Source: Candidatus Zixiibacteriota bacterium
Lineage (GTDB): Bacteria > Zixibacteria > MSB-5A5 > GN15 > FEB-12
DNA length: 64,000 nucleotides
Assembly (NCBI GenBank): GCA_028289585.1
Contig: JANQPI010000010.1
Coordinates: 496,001-560,000, forward strand
Direction: 5' to 3'
Shown here in pieces: positions 1 to 8,023 of the stretch. The position numbers and the translations under genes are program-made. Numbering within the stretch: position 1 is the stretch's first letter; each line of letters begins with the position of its first letter. The notes below the pieces were generated by a model. The model was not told the DNA's origin. It made no database searches and saw nothing but the letters and a program-made list of their open reading frames with translations.

Positions 1-57
1 CTCCGAGGCCAAAAGCAGGAATCTGATACTGTCCAATCTCTCTTGGTCCGCCGACAT
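1..57 (-). CDS. 5' end of an unidentified gene, cut by the window edge
   Basis: An ATG on the minus strand at position 57 opens a frame that stays open to the window edge (19 codons, starting MSADQERLDSIRFLLLAS). A strong Shine-Dalgarno stretch (GAGAGGAG) lies just upstream of the ATG, which is why this is treated as a real start. Too little is visible to assign a family. It is divergent from the defence operon and separated from it by decayed transposase DNA. Confidence 0.45.
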   Translation of the reverse strand, partial: MSADQERLDSIRFLLLASE

Positions 58-245
58 ATCTCCTCTCGCAGTCTAGCTGTTGACTAATCTTTGCACTGAC
101 TCGTTATTTCCCTAGCGCCAAAAGTGGCCTCAACAGTCCGGGCGGCGCAACTAGATGATCTCAATCCCGGAAGCGAGAAGGCCAATGTCCACTCACCCTA
201 GATGGTTCACCCTTTCGGCTGGGGTGATGTTTGCAGACCGGTAAA

Positions 246-470
246 GCCTTGGGGCTCAGTGAAGTGGAGCGGGAAATGGCTGGCTGAAGAAGCTGGTCGC
301 CGCCGATTGGGCGTTGGATATCGCGATTCTCAAGGATGTCGCTTCGCGAAACTGTCCAGCGCGGCGCTCCAGATTGACCCTCCAGCTAGTGTAGGGCGAG
401 GAGCGGGCGTACGCAGTCAGGCCCTGAACCATGCCCCACACAGTGGTGACGTCGTTGCCCTCGGCGATGC
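246..470 (+). pseudogene. IS3-type transposase remnant (OrfA C-terminus and OrfB start)
   Basis: With one frame change the plus strand reads LSEVEREMAG then LKKLV.ADWALDIAILKDVASRN, the typical leucine-zipper tail of IS3-family OrfA, followed by a degenerate CPARRSR stretch resembling the start of OrfB. Stops and frameshifts interrupt it, so it is not functional. The matching OrfA N-terminus lies on the opposite strand at 460-564, so the element has been rearranged internally. Confidence 0.55.
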
Positions 471-564
471 CATACTTGGGGCAGACTTCCTTTACCGCAA
501 TACCGGCGTCCGCCCCCTTCAAGATACCGACAATCTGTGTCTCACTGAACCGTGACCGTTTCAT
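460..564 (-). pseudogene. IS3-type transposase OrfA N-terminal fragment
   Basis: The minus strand from 564 reads MKRSRFSETQIVGILKGAD, then AGIAVKEVCPKYGIAE. This is the hallmark helix-turn-helix N-terminus of IS3/IS911-type OrfA. Homology stops after about 35 residues. The rest of the frame on this strand is antisense to the plus-strand OrfA C-terminal fragment, so the two halves of one gene now face each other. Confidence 0.65.
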
Positions 565-644
565 AGAGTCCTCCTAGCTTCAATGTGCCAAGAAGCTCTA
601 CTTCCTAACAGTCTACTCCTTCGGGAAGCTTACGGACGTACTAT

Positions 645-1090
645 CGAATGCGAAAGGAGTATGGCGGCCTACGAACTGACCAGACTCACTTGCTCCGTAA
701 ATCAGTGCGGGAGAGTGGCAACGTGAAAGTGCTGGCAGTCGACTAGGCGTTGGATACCATGATCTCCAAGGAGATCGGCTCGGGAACTGACCAGCCCGGC
801 GAAGCGACGTTAGACGAGCGCGCACGTCTGCTGCCAGTTGGCTAACTCGAAACGCCGAGTCTGTCGGGTCTAGTCCTATCCTCGTTGGAACCAACGTTGT
901 CAGTCAGTGACCTCGGTGCTGGAGCAACGTCTGATCCGCCGACTTTCTCAGCTGGCGCGATAGTACAGTCCGCTCGATGAAAACCGTACCACTCGAGACT
1001 GCCTATTGCTAAACTTAGTGAGCCAGCCGGAATGGGGGCGTTTTGTAGGCAGAAGAACGAGAGTCCTTCCGCCAGCAGCCGGGAGTCTCT
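645..1090 (+). pseudogene. second decayed IS3-type transposase copy
   Basis: The plus strand reads RKEYGGLRTDQ, then LLRKSVRESGNVKVLAVD, a stop, then ALDTMISKEIGSG. This follows the OrfA pattern of a YGG motif and coiled coil leading to an 'ALD..LKE.ASGN' ending, here with an in-frame stop. Weak OrfB-like pieces follow through several frames (for example ANSKRRVCRV near 850 and LIRRLSQLAR near 930). It is a heavily decayed insertion sequence with no open gene, and the OrfB part is the least certain. Confidence 0.4.
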
Positions 1091-1168
1091 GCCTACTGAG
1101 CAGCGGTGAGACTACTGAGTCTCTCAGAGGCGAATAGAAGCATCCTTCGAGGGGAATCGGTAACACAT

Positions 1169-4100
1169 ATGAGCAACGACCTGACATTCATGACCAATGA
1201 AGAAGACCGGAAGCTGCTGAATCGCTTTCAGACGCTGATCAAAGATACGCGGCGTTTTGATGTATTGGTTGGCTACTTTTTTACGAGCGGATTTCACGCG
1301 CTGTACAAGTCACTTGAAAAGACCGAGAGGATCCGCATTCTGATCGGTATTGGCACCGGAAAATCGACCGTAGACCTCATCAATGACGCCAAACAGGGAT
1401 CTTCGCCGTTCTCTCACTCAGAGGCCAAAGAGCAGTTCGGAGAAGCCGTCGCGACCGAGCTAGCGAATTCGGACGATAAGCGAGAGATTGAGGAGGGAGT
1501 CCATAAGTTTCTGGAGTGGCTTCGGTCTGGCAAACTAGAAATCCGAGCATATCCAACCGAGAACATCCATGCCAAGGTCTACCTGATGACGTTCATCGAA
1601 GGTGACCGTGATGTTGGCCGAGTCATTACCGGTTCAAGTAACTTCACGCAATCGGGCCTTGTCGATAACTTGGAATTCAACGTGGAGCTCAAAGATCGCA
1701 ATGACTACGACTATGCCAAGGAACAGTTTGAGAAGCTTTGGGCTGACTCGGTTGCGGTCAAAGACAAGTACATTAGCACAATTCAGGATCGAACCTGGCT
1801 AAGCGACACTATCACGCCGTACCAACTGTATCTCAAGTTCCTATACGAGTACTTCAAAGATGACATCAGCATTCAGGAAGACGTGTTCCTTCGGTATGTT
1901 CCCACCGAATTCAAACGTCTAGAGTACCAGGAACAAGCCGTACTAAATGCGAAGAAGATCCTCGATGAATATGGCGGGACCTTCATTTCAGACGTTGTTG
2001 GATTGGGCAAAACCTACATGGCCGCCATGCTCGCCAGTCAACTGGAAGGGCGATGTCTGGTGCTGGCCCCACCGGTTCTGCTCGAAAAAGACAACCCCGG
2101 CTCATGGCCGAATGTATTCTCAGATTTCCGTGTGAGCGCCGACTTCGAGTCCCTCGGAAAACTCGACACGCTAATCAAGCGAGGTACTGAGAAGTACAAG
2201 AACATCATTATTGATGAGGCCCACCGATTTCGGACCGAGACCAATATCACTTACGAGAAGTTGGCGCAGGTATGCAGGGGGAAACGGGTCGTTCTGGTGA
2301 CTGCTACGCCATTCAACAACTCCCCGAAGGACATTCTCAGTCAAATTAAGCTGTTCCAGAAATCCAAGAGGAGCACGATCCCGGGCACTCCTGACCTTGA
2401 GCGTTTTTTTGGACAGCTTGAGAATCGCCTCAAAGGACTCGATAGGCAGAAAGACCAAAGCAAGTTCATTCAGGTGACCAAGGAGAACGCAAGAGAGATA
2501 CGAGACAAAGTACTCAAGTATTTGATGGTCCGCCGCACACGAAAGGAAATCGAAGATCACTTCCCAGATGATCTGAAGAAACAGGGACTCAAGTTTCCAG
2601 AAGTAGTGAATCCCGAACCAGCCTATTACGAATTGAATGATGACGAAGACAGAGTCTTCAATGAAACCGTAAAGATGATTGCCCAGAAGTTCAAGTATGC
2701 TCGGTATACACCGCTGCTGTACTACACTGGCGAGGTTGAGCAGCCGGACCAATTGGCGCAGCGGAACATGGGCCGCTTCATGAAGATTCTTCTCGTGAAG
2801 CGGTTGGAGAGCAGCTTCTTTGCCTTCCGAAACACGATCAATCGCTTCATTGCCTCGTATGAGCTGTTTCTTGACCAGTTCGACAGAGGCTCTGTCTATG
2901 TCAGCAAGGAGTATTCAGCCAAGATATTCGAGCTTCTGGCAAATGGCGATGAAGATCGCGTTGTCTACCTGATCGAACAGGGTAAGGCTGAGAAATATGA
3001 TGCCAAGGACTTCAAGAAGAAATTCCGACAAGACCTTGAGCACGACCTCAATCTCCTCAAGCGAATTCGTTCCTTGTGGCAGGGCATCACGCGCGATCCT
3101 AAACTGCTGAAGTTTGTGGATATGCTCAAGGGCCGAGAGGTTCTCAAAGAGAGCAAACTGATTGTCTTTACCGAGTCCAAAGAGACCGCCGATTATCTGA
3201 CGACAAATCTGAAGAAACTACTCGGCGATTCCGTCCTTGACTATACCGGGTCGTCCAGTGCGAATGTCCGGGAGAAGGTAACTGAGAACTTCGATGCACG
3301 AGCGCGCTTCCCAAAGGACGACTACCGCATCCTGGTTGCCACCGAGGTACTCTCAGAAGGTGTAAACCTCCACCGGGCCAATGTCGTCATCAACTACGAT
3401 ATCCCCTGGAATCCAACGCGGCTTATGCAGCGGGTCGGACGCATCAATCGAGTCGATACGAGCTTCGACAAGATATACACTTTCAACTTCTTCCCAACCC
3501 AACAATCCAACGATCAGATTAAGCTTAAGGAAGCCGCCGAGGCGAAAATTCATGCTTTCATCACGCTGTTGGGATCGGATGCTCGACTCCTGACGGAAGG
3601 CGAAGCGGTGGAGCACCATGAACTGTTTGATCGATTGATCTCCAAGAAGACGATTACAGGCGAGGACGGAGAAGAGGAGAGCGCACTCAAGTATCTCCAA
3701 TTGATTCGAGATATAAGGGACAAAAACCCCGACCTCTTTGAACAGATCAAGCGTCTTCCAAAGAAAGCCAGGACAGCCCGCAAAGAGCCGGGACTAAATG
3801 ACCGCCTGCTAACATACTTCCGAAAAGGCAAACTCCAGAAGTTCTTCTTTGCCGGCATTGGTGACTCAGAGGAACTCGATTTTCTTGCCGCCGCCGCTTT
3901 GCTGGAGACAACGGCCCAAACACGACGGGAGAAGCTCGGCCCTCAATTTTATCAATTGCTCGACAAGAATAAAGAGGCCTTTCTGTATGCTACAACCGAG
4001 GACATACCCGAAGCCAAGCTCAAAGGTGGCAGAGATACTGCCACTCAATTGCTTAAAATCCTTCGGGCCATCCGGGATTACCGACAGTTTACTGAGGAGC

Positions 4101-4345
4101 AAGAAGAGTATATTCGCAAGGTCATGAGACAGTTGCAGGAGGGCGGGTTGCCGAAACAGACTACCAAGTCCGCTCTTAAAGAGATGAATGCGGTGGTTAA
4201 GCAGGGGGTCAATCCGCTGAAGATGCTGGCCGTCCTTCAGAAGAACATCCCTTCCGAGTTTCTGGAAGGACATCTTGCCGAATCAGCGGCCAAAGTCGGA
4301 GGTCCACGAGAGGTAATCTTATCTGAATATCTAGTGGGGGAATAG
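1169..4345 (+). CDS. PLD-nuclease/SNF2-type helicase fusion, candidate defence translocase
   Basis: A 1058-residue protein. Residues 1-195 form a phospholipase D-like domain with the HxK signature (H134, K136) and GSSNFT at 155-160, a fold used by PLD-type nucleases. Residues about 250-860 form an SF2/SNF2-like motor with Walker A GLGKT (278-282), DEAH (349-352), TATP (378-381), and later an ATEVLSEGVNL segment and the QRVGRINR arginine-finger motif. The start at 1169 is chosen because a GAGGGGA lies upstream; a GTG at 1106 in the same frame would add 21 residues reading through IS debris. The next gene starts one base after the stop. Helicase plus nuclease beside a DNA methyltransferase suggests restriction or phage defence; the exact system is not recognised. 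Confidence 0.85.
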   Translation: MSNDLTFMTNEEDRKLLNRFQTLIKDTRRFDVLVGYFFTSGFHALYKSLEKTERIRILIGIGTGKSTVDLINDAKQGSSPFSHSEAKEQFGEAVATELANSDDKREIEEGVHKFLEWLRSGKLEIRAYPTENIHAKVYLMTFIEGDRDVGRVITGSSNFTQSGLVDNLEFNVELKDRNDYDYAKEQFEKLWADSVAVKDKYISTIQDRTWLSDTITPYQLYLKFLYEYFKDDISIQEDVFLRYVPTEFKRLEYQEQAVLNAKKILDEYGGTFISDVVGLGKTYMAAMLASQLEGRCLVLAPPVLLEKDNPGSWPNVFSDFRVSADFESLGKLDTLIKRGTEKYKNIIIDEAHRFRTETNITYEKLAQVCRGKRVVLVTATPFNNSPKDILSQIKLFQKSKRSTIPGTPDLERFFGQLENRLKGLDRQKDQSKFIQVTKENAREIRDKVLKYLMVRRTRKEIEDHFPDDLKKQGLKFPEVVNPEPAYYELNDDEDRVFNETVKMIAQKFKYARYTPLLYYTGEVEQPDQLAQRNMGRFMKILLVKRLESSFFAFRNTINRFIASYELFLDQFDRGSVYVSKEYSAKIFELLANGDEDRVVYLIEQGKAEKYDAKDFKKKFRQDLEHDLNLLKRIRSLWQGITRDPKLLKFVDMLKGREVLKESKLIVFTESKETADYLTTNLKKLLGDSVLDYTGSSSANVREKVTENFDARARFPKDDYRILVATEVLSEGVNLHRANVVINYDIPWNPTRLMQRVGRINRVDTSFDKIYTFNFFPTQQSNDQIKLKEAAEAKIHAFITLLGSDARLLTEGEAVEHHELFDRLISKKTITGEDGEEESALKYLQLIRDIRDKNPDLFEQIKRLPKKARTARKEPGLNDRLLTYFRKGKLQKFFFAGIGDSEELDFLAAAALLETTAQTRREKLGPQFYQLLDKNKEAFLYATTEDIPEAKLKGGRDTATQLLKILRAIRDYRQFTEEQEEYIRKVMRQLQEGGLPKQTTKSALKEMNAVVKQGVNPLKMLAVLQKNIPSEFLEGHLAESAAKVGGPREVILSEYLVGE

Positions 4346-4346
4346 T

Positions 4347-7088
4347 ATGCAGCGCGAAGCCGCCAAAAAGCTCATCCGAGATACCTTTGAACAGCCGTTC
4401 AACAAGGACCAGTTCGCCGTTTTTGCCAAAAACCTGCTAAACCACATGGAATCGGCTCCTTTCCCTCGACCCCGCACGGGTCAAATGATATTTGAGGACT
4501 TCCGGTCGCACATTGCGTCGTTTGACCGAATTGGCAAGTACACTGACTCCGATGGTAACAAACTCGATGTCTTGGTTGTCAATTTGAGCAAGACTTCTTC
4601 AGTGGACCGGGCGCGGGCTACTCAAAGGAAATTCGTCGCAAAGTATCTCAAAGAGAGTCAGGGGGCACAACTCAAGGACGCTGCGTTGGTCGCCTTTGTC
4701 TCTCCGAACGAAGAGGACTGGCGCTTTTCGTTCGTGAAGATGGACTACAAGATCGAGACCACCGACAAGGGACGTGTGAAGGTCAAGGAAGAGTTCACTC
4801 CTGCCCGGCGATACTCATTCCTGGTTGGTCAGAATGAGAACAGCCACACGGCGCAAAGTCAACTTCTGCCTATTCTGGAAGACACTGACCACGATCCGAC
4901 CATCAAGTCCATCGAAGAGCGGTTCAGCATTGAGAAGGTCACTAAGGAATTCTTTGAGCAATATCGGGAGCTCTATCACAAGGTCAAGGACGCGCTCGAC
5001 AAGCTGGTGTCAAAGGACAAGGAGATTCGGGCAGACTTTGAGTCCAAAGGTGTAGATACCGTAGATTTCGCAAAGAAACTCCTCGGACAGATCGTCTTTC
5101 TCTACTTCTTACAGAAAAAAGGCTGGTTTGGGGTCAAGCGCAAGGCTGCCTGGGGTACCGGTTCAAAGGGCTTTCTGCGAGAGCTATTCCGAAGTAAGCA
5201 CGGCACGTACACGAATTTCTTCGATGATATACTTGAACCTCTGTTCTACAACACGCTGGCGGTAGAGCGCCCGGAGAACTATGCCGACCGCTTTGATTGT
5301 AAGATCCCATTTCTTAATGGCGGTCTCTTTGACCCTCTGAACAACTACGATTGGGTCAATACCGACATCCTGCTTCCGAATGACCTGTTTTCCAATGAGG
5401 AGAAGACCAGGCAGGGTGATACTGGTACCGGCATCCTCGACGTATTCGACCGATACAACTTCACAGTCAAGGAAGACGAGCCGCTCGAAAAGGAAGTCGC
5501 AGTCGACCCAGAGATGCTCGGAAAGGTGTTCGAGAATCTACTGGAGGTCAAAGACCGCAAGTCCAAGGGTACCTACTATACGCCTCGTGAGATCGTCCAC
5601 TACATGTGTCAAGAGAGCCTGATCGACTATCTGGCAACCGAGCTTGATGGTTCAGTCCCGCGCGAGGATATCGAGACTTTAATCAAGTTCGGCGAAACGG
5701 CTCAGGAGAATGACACCCTTGTAAGTGAAAGAGGCGAAGAGCGGGGTCGCTACAAATACAAACTACCCGAATCCATCCGTGACCAAGCCCAACCAATCGA
5801 TGATAAGCTGGCCAACATCAAGGTCTGCGATCCTGCCGTCGGTTCCGGGGCATTTCTTGTAGGCATGATGTCCGAAATCGTTCGGACGCGCGTGGTGCTA
5901 ACCCAGTTTCTGGGCAATGGCGACAGGTCTACTTACGACCTCAAGCGTCACGCTATCCAGAATTCCCTCTACGGTGTTGATATTGATCTCGGCGCGGTTG
6001 AAATCGCCAAGCTCCGACTCTGGCTTTCGCTGATCGTTGATGAGTACAACTACCGAAATATAAAACCGCTTCCAAACCTCGACTATAAGATTGTATGTGG
6101 AGATTCCCTAATGGGATTGGGGAATGACCTCTTCAACGAACCCCTATTCAGAAAGCTTGAAGAGTCGAAGCAGCAACTAGTGGAGGAAAGAAGCCCATCC
6201 CGTCGACGCCAACTGCGATCAGAGATTTCCAGTGCCGTTTCCAAACTTCTGTCAGACAAGGTGCCATTTGATTTTCGTGTTATGTTCTCAGAAGTGTTCT
6301 TTTCCAATCGAGGATTTGACATATCGATTGGAAATCCACCGTACGGTTTGATTAACAAGCGGCAGAATCAGCAACTCGGTCATGTCACAGACCCTTCTGT
6401 ACTAAAGCGGCTAAAGGCCGATCCTCTCTATAAGCCTGCGCTTGGGGGCATGATCAATGTCTTCAGATTATTTATCGCAAAAAGTTTTGACATACTAAAG
6501 AAAAACGGCGTGTTTTGCGAAATCTTCCCGCTTGCCTTTATCGCGGACGTCAGCGCAGCAAACCTCCGCAAATTCTGTCTCTTTGAAAATAAGATTCTAG
6601 CTATTGAGGCTTTTCCTGAGCGCGATAATGAGCGCAAGCGAGTTTTTGCGCACGCCAAGATGTCTGTATGCATTCTTTTGGCTGAGAAATCGTCCGTGGG
6701 CACCAAGGAGTTCGCCTTACGTATCAATGGCGATAAGTTTGTTGAAGAGAGTATTGAACCGACACGAATAGACCGCGAGGCACTCCTAAAATGCGAGCCC
6801 GCACATGCGACCATACCACTTGCTACCCAGGATCGCTTCGACCTCTTAGTGAAATTGTTTTCTGGATCAAGACGACTAAGCGAATTGGCTCATTGCTATA
6901 CTGGGGAGGTAGATCTGACGATTCACAAGAAGTACCTTAGTGATGATCCATCAGATAAGATACTAGTGAAGGGAGCTGCCATTGGTCGATTTGTACTGCG
7001 ACAATCGATGTCACAGGGTGAGGTGAAGTATCTCAAGGAAAGACCCTTTCTACAGGCTGTTAGCGGCCCCAAGTCTTCACATCACTAG
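4347..7088 (+). CDS. Eco57I-like adenine DNA methyltransferase, main part
   Basis: A 913-residue protein of the Eco57I/type IIG-like N6-adenine methyltransferase class. The SAM-binding motif CDPAVGSGAFL is near residue 494 and the catalytic NPPY motif (GNPPYG) near residue 662. The roughly 200-residue N-terminus carries LDVLVVNLSK and may be a nuclease-like domain, but no certain PD-(D/E)xK set is visible. The frame ends in the middle of the target-recognition region; its C-terminal continuation lies in another frame from 7088. The stop TAG and a GTG share one base (TAGTG). It probably methylates host DNA and gives target specificity to the neighbouring helicase-nuclease; that pairing is inferred from operon context. 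Confidence 0.85.
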   Translation: MQREAAKKLIRDTFEQPFNKDQFAVFAKNLLNHMESAPFPRPRTGQMIFEDFRSHIASFDRIGKYTDSDGNKLDVLVVNLSKTSSVDRARATQRKFVAKYLKESQGAQLKDAALVAFVSPNEEDWRFSFVKMDYKIETTDKGRVKVKEEFTPARRYSFLVGQNENSHTAQSQLLPILEDTDHDPTIKSIEERFSIEKVTKEFFEQYRELYHKVKDALDKLVSKDKEIRADFESKGVDTVDFAKKLLGQIVFLYFLQKKGWFGVKRKAAWGTGSKGFLRELFRSKHGTYTNFFDDILEPLFYNTLAVERPENYADRFDCKIPFLNGGLFDPLNNYDWVNTDILLPNDLFSNEEKTRQGDTGTGILDVFDRYNFTVKEDEPLEKEVAVDPEMLGKVFENLLEVKDRKSKGTYYTPREIVHYMCQESLIDYLATELDGSVPREDIETLIKFGETAQENDTLVSERGEERGRYKYKLPESIRDQAQPIDDKLANIKVCDPAVGSGAFLVGMMSEIVRTRVVLTQFLGNGDRSTYDLKRHAIQNSLYGVDIDLGAVEIAKLRLWLSLIVDEYNYRNIKPLPNLDYKIVCGDSLMGLGNDLFNEPLFRKLEESKQQLVEERSPSRRRQLRSEISSAVSKLLSDKVPFDFRVMFSEVFFSNRGFDISIGNPPYGLINKRQNQQLGHVTDPSVLKRLKADPLYKPALGGMINVFRLFIAKSFDILKKNGVFCEIFPLAFIADVSAANLRKFCLFENKILAIEAFPERDNERKRVFAHAKMSVCILLAEKSSVGTKEFALRINGDKFVEESIEPTRIDREALLKCEPAHATIPLATQDRFDLLVKLFSGSRRLSELAHCYTGEVDLTIHKKYLSDDPSDKILVKGAAIGRFVLRQSMSQGEVKYLKERPFLQAVSGPKSSHH

Positions 7089-7522
7089 TGCTACAGGGGA
7101 TCACCGGCGTAAATGAGGCTGTTAGATTGAAAGCCACTATCATTGGCCCGAATATCTATTGCGCGAATTCAGCAAACTATATCACAATTAGGTCTAAAAC
7201 AATCGATATCCATTATCTCCTTGGACTGCTGAACTGCAAATTGCTCAATTTCGTGTTCGCGAGCTTTAGTACCAATAGCAATGTAAATGGATATGAGGTC
7301 GATAACCTGCCTCTGAGGTTGAGTGATAACTCGCCGATTTTAGCAATTGTGGAACGCATACTTGCGATTACAGGGCAATCCGATTATCAGCACAACCTTC
7401 AAGACAAGAGAGTTGCCGCCCTTGAGCGTCAACTAGATAATGCTGTCTATGTACTGTATGGTCTGACCGAGGAGGAGATTGCTATCGTTGAAGATCCAAT
7501 TCCTGAACGAGCATTGAAATGA
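7088..7522 (+). CDS. C-terminal TaqI-like specificity part of the methyltransferase (split or frameshifted)
   Basis: This 144-residue frame continues the preceding methyltransferase. It begins LQGITGVNEAVRLKAT and contains YLLGLLNCKLLNF, STNSNVNGYEV and a final LDNAVYVLYGLTEEEIAIVE, the standard ending of TaqI-like C-terminal specificity domains fused to Eco57I-type methylases. The shift lies in the last dozen bases before 7088. Either a small indel broke one gene, or the target-recognition piece is made separately from the overlapping GTG by translational coupling. The frame is otherwise intact and its stop overlaps the next gene (ATGA), which argues against long-term decay. Confidence 0.75.
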   Translation: MLQGITGVNEAVRLKATIIGPNIYCANSANYITIRSKTIDIHYLLGLLNCKLLNFVFASFSTNSNVNGYEVDNLPLRLSDNSPILAIVERILAITGQSDYQHNLQDKRVAALERQLDNAVYVLYGLTEEEIAIVEDPIPERALK

Positions 7523-8019
7523 ATCAGAATGACAATGATCAGACTCAACGGTACATATTCGCCTTGGGGCATCGTGCCAATAAGAGCATTTTTGCCATGC
7601 CTAAGGCAGACTATGAGACTTTCAAGTTGGCTGGCCTCAATTCAGGCGCGACTCTTTGTTTTCAACAACCGCCAGCTCAACTTGCCAGAGTCAGTGCGGA
7701 GGCAACGGTAGTTGGAGTAGAACTCTCCACGGACGAAAACGATGCTAAATCGCTCGATGTCGTGCGCATGGATAGTAGCGATGCCCCACAGATCTTCAAC
7801 AGGGACCGGTACCTGGTCTATGAGTCGCCATGCCTGGCAACCGCATTCCCCGCCGTTCTATCACAGAACGGTATTGAAAACACACCGGAACTAAGAGAGC
7901 AACTTGACAAACATGTGTTGGTGATTGGTCCTTATAAGAACATACCGGATCATCACACAAGTCAGGTGACGGCCACCTTAATACGCATGTCGCAAGAGCC
8001 ACTTGAGCCCCCAGGATGA
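7519..8019 (+). CDS. unknown 166-aa protein of the defence operon
   Basis: Not recognised. The ATG overlaps the stop of the methyltransferase C-terminal frame (ATGA) and the stop lies four bases before the ATG of the UvrD-like helicase, so it is co-translated with both. The protein is soluble with no membrane segment, signal peptide or obvious catalytic motif. The N-terminus begins MNQNDNDQTQRYIFALG and the C-terminus is Pro/Glu-rich. Its conserved place between a methyltransferase and a helicase suggests an accessory or adaptor role, which is inference only. Confidence 0.7.
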   Translation: MNQNDNDQTQRYIFALGHRANKSIFAMPKADYETFKLAGLNSGATLCFQQPPAQLARVSAEATVVGVELSTDENDAKSLDVVRMDSSDAPQIFNRDRYLVYESPCLATAFPAVLSQNGIENTPELREQLDKHVLVIGPYKNIPDHHTSQVTATLIRMSQEPLEPPG

Positions 8020-8023
8020 GAAT

